From assembly GCA_022447405.1 (NCBI GenBank), contig JAKVCE010000006.1, positions 1 to 24,952 on the forward strand: DNA of 24,952 nucleotides. Reading direction: 5' to 3'. Position numbers and translations under genes: made by a program. Below, in pieces: positions 7,864 through 15,205 of this stretch. The notes under the pieces are model-generated. The model did not search any database and had not been told where the DNA came from. It saw only the letters and a program-made list of their open reading frames with translations. Each line of letters begins with the position of its first letter. Position 1 is the stretch's first letter. The DNA is from Planctomycetota bacterium. Lineage in GTDB: Bacteria; Planctomycetota; UBA1135; GCA-002686595.

Positions 7864-9764
7864 GCGGTAAGGCAGGCTGGGTCCTCGCTCTCGTCCTCGC
7901 CCTCGCCGCGGGGCTGCGCGGGTGGGCCGCGTATGAGTACAGCCAGACGCACCCTCTGCGTGACGCTCCGACGATCGATGAGGCCTCGTATGACCAGTGG
8001 GCGGTGGAGCTCGCTGGTGGAGACTGGATGGGCGATGAGGTCTTCTTTCAGGAGCCGCTCTATCCCTACTTCTTAGGGGTGAGCTATGCGCTCTTGGGCA
8101 GGGACCTCCTCATCATTCGTCTGCTCCAGGCCGTCCTCGGGGTGCTCACTTGCTACCTCGTGGCGAAGCTTGGCCAACGCCTGGCAGGGGACTGGGCGGG
8201 GGTCTTGGCGGCGGCGCTCTTCGCCTGCTTGCCCTCTGCGGTGCTCATGCCGTGCCTGCTCCTCAAGCCCAACCTGCACATGCCGCTCTTCTGCGGCCTC
8301 GCGCTGGCCCTCACACGGCCAGGCCCCGGAGGCATCATGCGCTGGTTCAACATCGGGCTCTTGGGCGCGCTCTGCGCCCTCTTGCGCGGGAACTCGCTGG
8401 TGCTCCTCGGCGTCTTCTTCGCCTGGTCCATCTTCCCGGTCCCGCGCGGGCTGCCGAGCTTCGTGCGCTGCTTCTCCTTTCTCCTGGGGCTGGGCCTCGT
8501 CTTGGGTCCGGTCGCTTGGCGGAACCACGAGGTCGGCGGGGTCTACACCCTCACCACCTCAGGCGCGGGCACCAACCTCTATGGCGGCAACTACCTGGGG
8601 AACCCGATGGGCGTCGCCACAGAGCTCCCTTGGGTGCGCGGGATCCCGAAGTACGAGGCGGATGACTGGCGCTATGAGGCGGAGCGACGGACCGGGGAGG
8701 AGCTCACTCCCAATGAGGTCAGCCGGTACTGGCTGGGGCAGACCCTGCGCTCCTTCGTCCACAACCCCGGCGCGCATGTGCGGATCTTCTGGAACAAGCT
8801 GCGAGTGACCCTCGGTCACTATTCAGTTCCAGACAATCACTCGCTCGACTGGGACGCGAAGTATGTGAGAGCGGCGGCCCTGCCGATCCCGGGCTTCGGC
8901 ATCCTCTCGGCCCTCGGGCTGGCGGGCTGCCTGGTCTTCTTGCTCTTGAGGAAGCGGCGCGACGTGATCTTTGAGAGCGAGGAGGCGGGGATGCGCAGCC
9001 TCATCCTCTTGGGGCTCTATCTCGCGACGATCGTCCTCACGGTGACGAGCATGCGCGCGCGTATGCCGCTCGCGGTCCTCTTGGCTCCTGTGGCCGCGGC
9101 TTGGGCGCTCTCCGTCTACCGGAGGCCTCACGTCAGCTCGATCTTGGTCGCTTGCGCCACAGGTGGCTTCGTAGCTTGGCCTGTCTTCTCAGAGACAGAG
9201 CGCGCAGAGGACCTCGCGGAGCGCGACTACAACCTGATCGCGCTGGAGCTCCGGAGCGGGCCGCCCACGGAGGGGACGAGGGCGCGTGTGCGCAACCTCG
9301 TGTCGTCCTATCCGGACACGGCGCGCTTCAAGATCTTGGAGGCGGAGCTGCACTTCGGGGAGTCTGTCCGACTCCGCGCAGCAGGTGATGAGGTCACAGG
9401 GATGATGGAAGAGCAGGCCTCGCTGCGGCTGCTCGATGAGCTCGACGCCATGGAGGGCCTCTCTCCCCGCACGCGCATGAGCGCTCAGCGTCTAGGCGGC
9501 TGGGTCCACACGAAGCGAAGAGATTGGCAGCGCGCGGAGCTCTGCTTCCGTCAGGCCCGGGAGTTTGACCCCGAGGGCGCGGACCTGAAGGCTGCGCACG
9601 CGCAGGCCATGGTCGGCTGCGCAGAGTCGTCTGTCTCGGGTGAGCTTCGCGAGGGTTGGGTCCGCTCGGCGCGAGGCCTCCTAAGTGAGCTCGGCGATGG
9701 AGCGCTCCCTAGCGAGATGCGCGAAGACCTCGTGCGGAGGTTGGACCGCATCGAGGGGAAGTAG
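7860..9764 (+). CDS. GT39-like (ArnT/PMT-type) membrane glycosyltransferase with soluble TPR-like tail
   Basis: A 634-residue polytopic membrane protein. After a first helix (WVLALVLALAAGLRGWAA) comes DAPTIDEASYDQWAVEL, which holds the acidic residues expected in the first external loop of ArnT/PMT-type enzymes, and QEPLYPYFLGV. Roughly ten further hydrophobic segments run to about residue 440. These enzymes move a sugar from a polyprenyl-phosphate donor to lipid, glycan or protein on the outer side of the inner membrane. Residues from about 445 to 634 are soluble and helical, with a TPR-like stretch (RRDWQRAELCFRQAREFDPEG). The ATG at 7860 overlaps the GT2 stop (ATGA); longer frames reaching back inside the GT2 gene are rejected. 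It stops 6 bases before the convergent foldase gene, so there is no room for a terminator. Confidence 0.8.
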   Translation: MSGKAGWVLALVLALAAGLRGWAAYEYSQTHPLRDAPTIDEASYDQWAVELAGGDWMGDEVFFQEPLYPYFLGVSYALLGRDLLIIRLLQAVLGVLTCYLVAKLGQRLAGDWAGVLAAALFACLPSAVLMPCLLLKPNLHMPLFCGLALALTRPGPGGIMRWFNIGLLGALCALLRGNSLVLLGVFFAWSIFPVPRGLPSFVRCFSFLLGLGLVLGPVAWRNHEVGGVYTLTTSGAGTNLYGGNYLGNPMGVATELPWVRGIPKYEADDWRYEAERRTGEELTPNEVSRYWLGQTLRSFVHNPGAHVRIFWNKLRVTLGHYSVPDNHSLDWDAKYVRAAALPIPGFGILSALGLAGCLVFLLLRKRRDVIFESEEAGMRSLILLGLYLATIVLTVTSMRARMPLAVLLAPVAAAWALSVYRRPHVSSILVACATGGFVAWPVFSETERAEDLAERDYNLIALELRSGPPTEGTRARVRNLVSSYPDTARFKILEAELHFGESVRLRAAGDEVTGMMEEQASLRLLDELDAMEGLSPRTRMSAQRLGGWVHTKRRDWQRAELCFRQAREFDPEGADLKAAHAQAMVGCAESSVSGELREGWVRSARGLLSELGDGALPSEMREDLVRRLDRIEGK

Positions 9765-9770
9765 CGCTCT

Positions 9771-11558
9771 TTATCGCTTCGACTCTTCGTAGAGCTGGTT
9801 CACAAACCCTGCGAGCTCCACGGCAGAGGGCCTCTTCTTCATCAGCGCTGCGCGCAGCTCCGCTCGCACCTCCTCGAGCGGGGTGTGCTCGATCTTGATG
9901 ACTTGATAGAGCCCGTAGCCGCCCGGGAGCCTCACTGGCATGGAGACCTGGCCGCTCTTCAGCGCGGTGACGGCCGCCGCGATCACCTCCGGTTGAGCCC
10001 TTGGATCGAAGATCCCTGGCAAGAGGCCGCCTGCAGCGCGGGTCTGGGAGTCCTCCGATCGGCGCCGCGCCAAGGTGGCGAAGTCCTCGCCGTCCTCGAC
10101 GACGCGGCTGCGGAGCTCGCGGGCCTCGCGCTCGAGGGCCTCGAGCGCTTCCTTGAGCCAAGCCTCGAAGCCGTCCACTTCCAGATCCTCTGGAGGTGCG
10201 GCCGGCTTCAGGAAGATCCACCTGACCGTCTTCGCCTCGCCGCCTGGCCCATAGATCCCCTCCCACTCTGCGCGCACCTCCTCTTCGCTCACCACGCGCC
10301 GGGTCATCAGGATGGCCTCGGCAGAGAGGTCGTGGTGTGCTCTCAGGCTCGCCTCACGCCGCCAGCCTGCCAGGCTGCGGCCGTCAGCTCGGAGGTCCTC
10401 GAGCCAGCGCGCGCGGTCGCCGTCGTAGAAGAGCTCGAGTCGATCCGTCAGGTCAGAGTCCATACGCGCGGTGATCTCGTCGACAGAGAGCTCAACGCCG
10501 AGCGCCGCGGCGAGGCGGTGCACGAGCTGGGTCTGCTTGAAGGCCTCGCGGTGCGGTCTCCCCTGAGTCTCTGTGAGCCAGCCGCTGAAGGAGGACAAGG
10601 TGATCGGCTGACCTGCGACCTCGCCGATCTGCAGCTCTGAGCCGCTCCCGCCCGAGGGGAGCTCGCCCGCTGGGAGGGAGAGGGAGGGCGCGCCGCGCTC
10701 GAGCAGCTCTTCGAAGAGCGCCTCTACCTCTGCGCTGTTCGCCGGACGGGCGGCGAGAGCAGCTGAGAGCTCCTCACGGATGTCCTCGAGGGGGGTGTGC
10801 TCCTTCTTCACGAGCTCAAAGAGGCTCCATCCCCCGCGCGCTGCCTGTGGCTCGGAGAAATCTCCGACTTGCAGGCGCGCGACCGCTCGCTCCACGACCT
10901 CGGGCCAGCTGAGCTCGTCCAGTCGGAAGGGCTCGGCGGGCTCATCACCTGAGCCGCTGGCAGCTCGGAGGGAGCTGAACTCTGCGCCTCCTCGCCACGC
11001 GCCGAGCACCTCGAGGGCACGCTTACGCGCCACCTCGCGGGCGGCCTCGCGCAGCGCGCGCTCCTCCTCGCGGGTGATTCCTGGTGGCGGGGTGGGTGGC
11101 TCGATCTGGACCTGGATCCAGCGCACGATGGTCCGCTCACCGCCGGGGCCGTAGCGGTCCTCCCAAGCGCTCTCGAGCTCTGCCTCGGTGACCTCGCGGC
11201 GTACGCGCACGAGCTCATGGACCAGGATGGAGTTCATGGTCTTGAGCCGCTGCTCGTCACGCCAGCTCGCCTCGTCCTGTCCCAAGCGAGCGAGCTCAGC
11301 GACCCAGGCCGCGCGGTCTCCTTGGTGCGCGTGCTCAACCCTGCTCGCGATCTCCTCGTTCAGCGCAGCTTCGAGCGCTGCGGGGCTCGGGGTGAGCCCC
11401 TCGGCTGCGCCGGCGCGGTTCACGAGCTGATGTCGGATGAACTCTGTTTGGTAGACCTCTCCTCGCGTGGCGAGGAGCCAATCTGAGAAGCTCACATGAG
11501 GATCGGAGCTCCCTTGAGAGGGGAGGAGCGGGGCGAAGCAGAGGAGGAGCTCGAGCAC
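9771..11558 (-). CDS. SurA/PpiC-type peptidyl-prolyl isomerase with internal tandem duplication
   Basis: A 595-residue protein, probably periplasmic. It starts with GTG and a short hydrophobic leader (LELLLCFAPLLPSQG). Two copies of the same plan can be aligned: residues about 23-288 and 323-595. Each has a SurA-like helical part beginning SFS-WL, the anchor YGPGGE-VRWI, and a parvulin-type domain ending in EHTPLE followed by EL-AAL. The second copy keeps family marks (FATLARRRSEDS, AAGGLLPG, GYGLYQVIKIEHTPLEE). In the first copy the SEDS and GG-LG blocks are replaced by SGSGDEPAEP, so it is probably inactive as an isomerase and serves in binding clients (inference). It begins 9 bases after the ABC exporter stop and is probably cotranscribed with it. 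The role would be chaperone/foldase for exported proteins. Confidence 0.82.
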   Translation of the reverse strand: MLELLLCFAPLLPSQGSSDPHVSFSDWLLATRGEVYQTEFIRHQLVNRAGAAEGLTPSPAALEAALNEEIASRVEHAHQGDRAAWVAELARLGQDEASWRDEQRLKTMNSILVHELVRVRREVTEAELESAWEDRYGPGGERTIVRWIQVQIEPPTPPPGITREEERALREAAREVARKRALEVLGAWRGGAEFSSLRAASGSGDEPAEPFRLDELSWPEVVERAVARLQVGDFSEPQAARGGWSLFELVKKEHTPLEDIREELSAALAARPANSAEVEALFEELLERGAPSLSLPAGELPSGGSGSELQIGEVAGQPITLSSFSGWLTETQGRPHREAFKQTQLVHRLAAALGVELSVDEITARMDSDLTDRLELFYDGDRARWLEDLRADGRSLAGWRREASLRAHHDLSAEAILMTRRVVSEEEVRAEWEGIYGPGGEAKTVRWIFLKPAAPPEDLEVDGFEAWLKEALEALEREARELRSRVVEDGEDFATLARRRSEDSQTRAAGGLLPGIFDPRAQPEVIAAAVTALKSGQVSMPVRLPGGYGLYQVIKIEHTPLEEVRAELRAALMKKRPSAVELAGFVNQLYEESKR

Positions 11559-11567
11559 GCCTGCAGC

Positions 11568-14500
11568 CTAACCCTTCTTGTGGTCCTCTGTGTCCTCCCC
11601 GAACTGCAGGGCGTGGAGCCTGGCGTAGAGCCCGCCTTGGGCGAGCAGCTCGGAGTGGTTGCCGCGCTCACGGATCTGGCCGTGGTGCAAGACGAGGATC
11701 TCGTCAGCCCGCCTGATCGTCGACAGTCGGTGCGCGACGACGAGGGCTGAGCGGCCCTTGAGCAGGTTGCGCGTGGCCTCCTCGATCGCGGCCTCCGTCG
11801 CTGAGTCCACGCTGGCGGTGGCCTCATCGAGGATCACCAGGGCGGGGTCTGCGGCGAGGGCGCGCGCGATCGCGAGCAGCTGTCGCTCGCCCGTCGAGAA
11901 GGTGGCGCCGCGCTCGGCGACCTCCCCCTCGAGGCCCCCCTCGAGGTTGTCGATGATGCGTCCGCAGGAGCTCATCTCGATGGCGCGGGCGAGCGACTCC
12001 TCGGTGACCTCCTCGCGACCCATCACGAGGTTCTCCCGCACAGTGCCAGCGAAGAGGTAGTCCTCTTGGAGGACGAGCCCGGTGCGCCCGCGCCACGCGC
12101 GCGGGTCGTACTCGCGGAGGTCCGCGCCGTCATGGGTCACCGTCCCCTCGGAGGGGTCGTGGAAGCGCAGGAGCAGGCTCACGAGGGTGCTCTTGCCGCT
12201 GCCGGTCGCGCCGACGATGGCGACGGTCTTGCCCTGGGGGATCTCGAATGAGACGCCCTGGATCACCTCGCGGCCGGGGGTGTAGGCGAAGGAGACGTCC
12301 TCGAAGCGCACGGCCTCCATCCCAGCGTGCTCGGGGAGGGCGCGCGGCTCGCTGGGGGCGTCGATCTCGGGCTCTGTGTCCAAGACCTGGAAGATGCGTT
12401 CAGCAGAGGCGAAGGCGCTCTGGATCACGTTGTAGCGCTCGCCCATGTCACGGATCGGCGCCACGAACATCGCGAGGTAGAACCAGAACTGCAGGAACTC
12501 ACCGTAGGTGAGCTCGCCGCCGACGATGCGCGTGCCGCCGACCCAGATCGTCGAGGCCTGGATCAGGTTCACCACGAAGGCGAGCACAGGGAAGAAGACG
12601 GCGAAGAGGAAGATGGTGCGCAGGTTGGCGCGGAAGTAACGCTCGAGGTAGCCGTCGAAGCGCTCCATGACGCGTCGCTCGCGGCGGAAGATCTGGACCA
12701 CGCGGATCCCGGAGAGGACCTCTTGGAAGTAGCCGTTCTTCGCGGCGAGGCGCGCGCGGACGGTCCTGTAGGCGCGCCGCGCGCCGCCGCGGAAGACGAT
12801 GCTGATGGCGATCATCACGGGCGTGAGCGTGACCACGACCGTGGCGAGGAGCGGGTCGATGGTGAACAAGAGGCCGAGGGTGATGAGGATCTTCACCGCG
12901 TCGAAGAGCAGCACCACGAGGCCAGAGGTGAAGAGCTCGTTCAGGTTCTCGACGTCTGTCGTGACGCGAGTGACGAGAGAGCCCGTCGGTGTGGCGTCGA
13001 AGAAGGGCAGGTCCAGCCGGTGCATGTGCCTGAAGAGCACCGTGCGCAGATCATGGATCACGAGCTGACCCGTGCGGAGCAGCTGCGCTGTCTGGAGGTA
13101 GTAGAAGCCCATGTTGGCCATCACCACGAGGAGGTAGTAGCCGATCCATTGCAGGAAGGGCGCCATGTCCGGCGTCCCGCCTGTGGCGCGCGCGTCGATA
13201 GCCGCCGCCAAGGGCCCGTCGATGGCCTCCTTCCAGATCCAGGGGCCGAGCAGCGCGCAGGCGAAGACGCCGGTGAGGACGCCGATGCTCTTGGCGAACT
13301 CGCGCGCGTGCGGGCGAGCGAAGGTGATGAGCCGCTTCAAGAGGCTGGCGTCCCAGCCCTTGTGGGCGACGATGTCCGGATCGATCCAGTCGTCGCTCAT
13401 AGCTCCTCCAAGGCCTCCTCGGCCTGCTGACGCTGCCAGGTCTCGGCCGTCCTCGGAGAGGACGAGCACTTGGTCCGCGTGGGCGACGGTAGAGAGGCGG
13501 TGCGCGGAGACGAGCACGGTGCGCGCGTCCCCAGCGTCGCGGAGCCCCTGCAGCAGCTCTCCCTCGGTCTCGGTGTCCACCGCGCTCAGGCAGTCGTCCA
13601 AGATCAGGACGCGCGCGTCTCGGGCCAGGGCCCGCGCGATGCAGGTGCGCTGTCGCTGCCCGCCAGAGAGGGTCACGCCGCGCTCGCCGATGAGCTCGTC
13701 GAGTCCGTTGGGGAACTGGGCGACCTCCTCTGTCATGCAGGCGGTCTCGATCAAGCGCTCGAGCTCCTCGTCCTCGAGGTGCTCATCGGCCCCGAAGAGG
13801 AGGTTGTTCCGGTAGGTGTCGGAGAAGAGGAAGCTGTCCTGAGGGACATAGCTCAGCGCGCCGCGCAGCGAAGAGAGCTTGAGGTCACGGACGGGGACGC
13901 CGTCGACGGTGACGACGCCATCGGTCGCGTCGTGGAGCCTCCCGATGAGGCCGAGCAGCGTGGTCTTGCCGCAGCCGGTGGGGCCGACGACGCCGACGGT
14001 TGCGCCTGCAGGCACGCTGAGGTCGATGTCTGAGAGGGTCGGCTTGGGGGCGCCATGGTGGAGGAAGCCGACGCCGCTGAGCTGAATCTCTCCGGCGGGC
14101 TCTTCCAGCTCGACGGGCGCTTCACGCTCTTGAATCTCGCTCTCCTCATCGAGGATCTCAGCGACGCGCTTCGCGCTCGCGACGGCGCGCGGGTAGATGC
14201 CTGCCATCCAGCCGAGGGCGATGATGGGCCAGAAGACCTTGATGACGAGGTCGATGAAGAGGAAGAGGTCTCCCTTCGAGAGCTCTCCAGCGAGCAGCCC
14301 GTAGCCGCCAGCGACGAGGATCACGGCGAAGCAGAGGTCGTTCGCCAAGTGAATGACCGCGGACTGCAGCCCGCGCCAGCGCGATAGGGCGATCTGGTTG
14401 TCGCGGTTTTCACCTGAGTCCTGAGCGAAGCGCTCGGAGCGCTCCTCCTCGCGCGCATATCCGCGCACGACGCGCACTCCTGCGAAGCTCTCTTGCGCGC

Positions 14501-15107
14501 GGGAAGAGATGTCCGCGAGGCTCTCTTGGACGGCCGTGGACCACTTGTGCAGCCGCGGAGCGGTGAGGCGGATCGTGAGCCCCATCAGGATGAGCGGCGC
14601 GATGATCGTGGCGGCCATCGTGGGGTGAACGCTGAAGAGCAGGGTCAGCGTCACGGGCAAGATGACGAAGGCGCCTGCGCAGTACATGGTCCCCGGGCCC
14701 AGGAACATGCGGAGGTTCTCGACGTCGGAGGTGGCGCGGCTCACGACATCCCCCGAGCGTGTCTTGTCGTGGAAGCTGAAGGGGAGCAGGCTCAGCGAGT
14801 CAAAGAGGTCCTGCTTGAGCTCGCGCTCGAAGGAGCGGGAGACGGAGACGATGAACCAGCGCTGGGAGAAGCGGAAGATGCCGTAGAGCAGCGCCACGCC
14901 GACGACGAACCAGAAGGTCGTGGCGAGGTGGTCAGCGCCGCCGCCCTCCTCGATCTCGTCGAGGGCGTCGCGGATCAAGAGCGTGATCCCGACGTCGCCG
15001 AGCTGCGCGAGGGGGATCGAGAGGAAGCCCAGGGAGAGCCGCTTCCTGTGCCGCCAGAAGCGGCGCGCGAAGCGCCCCAGACCGCCGCCGTTCGTCGCCT
15101 CGCTCAC
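11568..15107 (-). CDS. Fused two-subunit ABC exporter (both membrane and ATPase domains twice)
   Basis: A 1179-residue protein equal to two half-exporters in one chain. First half, residues 1-569: membrane domain, Walker A GPTGCGKT (375-382), Q-loop Q423, signature LSGGQ (480-484), Walker B LILDD with Asp505 where the catalytic Glu normally is, and H-loop SAHRLS. Second half from M570: membrane domain, Walker A GATGSGKS (966-973), signature FSTGE (1070-1074), Walker B VILDE. The Asp505 and FSTGE pairing gives one degenerate and one working ATP site, as known in heterodimeric exporters of the BmrCD/TM287-288 type. The two halves are normally separate genes; the junction near 13400-13448 carries a scar described in the findings. 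The GTG start is backed by GGGAGGA 7 bases upstream. The substrate is unknown: lipid, drug or peptide. Confidence 0.88.
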   Translation of the reverse strand: MSEATNGGGLGRFARRFWRHRKRLSLGFLSIPLAQLGDVGITLLIRDALDEIEEGGGADHLATTFWFVVGVALLYGIFRFSQRWFIVSVSRSFERELKQDLFDSLSLLPFSFHDKTRSGDVVSRATSDVENLRMFLGPGTMYCAGAFVILPVTLTLLFSVHPTMAATIIAPLILMGLTIRLTAPRLHKWSTAVQESLADISSRAQESFAGVRVVRGYAREEERSERFAQDSGENRDNQIALSRWRGLQSAVIHLANDLCFAVILVAGGYGLLAGELSKGDLFLFIDLVIKVFWPIIALGWMAGIYPRAVASAKRVAEILDEESEIQEREAPVELEEPAGEIQLSGVGFLHHGAPKPTLSDIDLSVPAGATVGVVGPTGCGKTTLLGLIGRLHDATDGVVTVDGVPVRDLKLSSLRGALSYVPQDSFLFSDTYRNNLLFGADEHLEDEELERLIETACMTEEVAQFPNGLDELIGERGVTLSGGQRQRTCIARALARDARVLILDDCLSAVDTETEGELLQGLRDAGDARTVLVSAHRLSTVAHADQVLVLSEDGRDLAASAGRGGLGGAMSDDWIDPDIVAHKGWDASLLKRLITFARPHAREFAKSIGVLTGVFACALLGPWIWKEAIDGPLAAAIDARATGGTPDMAPFLQWIGYYLLVVMANMGFYYLQTAQLLRTGQLVIHDLRTVLFRHMHRLDLPFFDATPTGSLVTRVTTDVENLNELFTSGLVVLLFDAVKILITLGLLFTIDPLLATVVVTLTPVMIAISIVFRGGARRAYRTVRARLAAKNGYFQEVLSGIRVVQIFRRERRVMERFDGYLERYFRANLRTIFLFAVFFPVLAFVVNLIQASTIWVGGTRIVGGELTYGEFLQFWFYLAMFVAPIRDMGERYNVIQSAFASAERIFQVLDTEPEIDAPSEPRALPEHAGMEAVRFEDVSFAYTPGREVIQGVSFEIPQGKTVAIVGATGSGKSTLVSLLLRFHDPSEGTVTHDGADLREYDPRAWRGRTGLVLQEDYLFAGTVRENLVMGREEVTEESLARAIEMSSCGRIIDNLEGGLEGEVAERGATFSTGERQLLAIARALAADPALVILDEATASVDSATEAAIEEATRNLLKGRSALVVAHRLSTIRRADEILVLHHGQIRERGNHSELLAQGGLYARLHALQFGEDTEDHKKG

Positions 15108-15166
15108 GCCTCGGTCCTCCCGCGCTGCGCGTGAGGAGGACGATGGAGCTGGTAGCGAGAGGACAT
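15104..15166 (-). other. Possible 20-codon leader frame overlapping the ABC exporter start
   Basis: An ATG at 15166 opens a 20-codon frame (begins MSSRYQLHRPP, rich in Arg and His) whose TGA overlaps the exporter's GTG (GTGA). The exporter's Shine-Dalgarno sequence lies inside it, so translating the leader could affect exporter initiation. No Shine-Dalgarno precedes the ATG, and such frames arise by chance, so this is weak. Confidence 0.2.
15115..15121 (-). promoter_or_regulatory. Strong Shine-Dalgarno GGGAGGA for the ABC exporter
   Basis: On the minus strand GGGAGGA ends 7 bases before the GTG at 15107. This spacing supports that GTG as the start of the exporter. Confidence 0.6.
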
Positions 15167-15205
15167 AGCGACGGAGAGTCTACTCCCCGCCGGGCCCTCT
15201 GGACC

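Noticed and set aside
9765..9770. Terminator between the convergent GT39-like and foldase genes
   Set aside because: Only 6 bases separate the two stops and no hairpin is seen there.
12327..13430. 367-codon open frame opposite the ABC exporter
   Set aside because: It lies wholly opposite conserved exporter domains, has biased composition rich in Glu, Asp, Val and Arg, and shows no domain.
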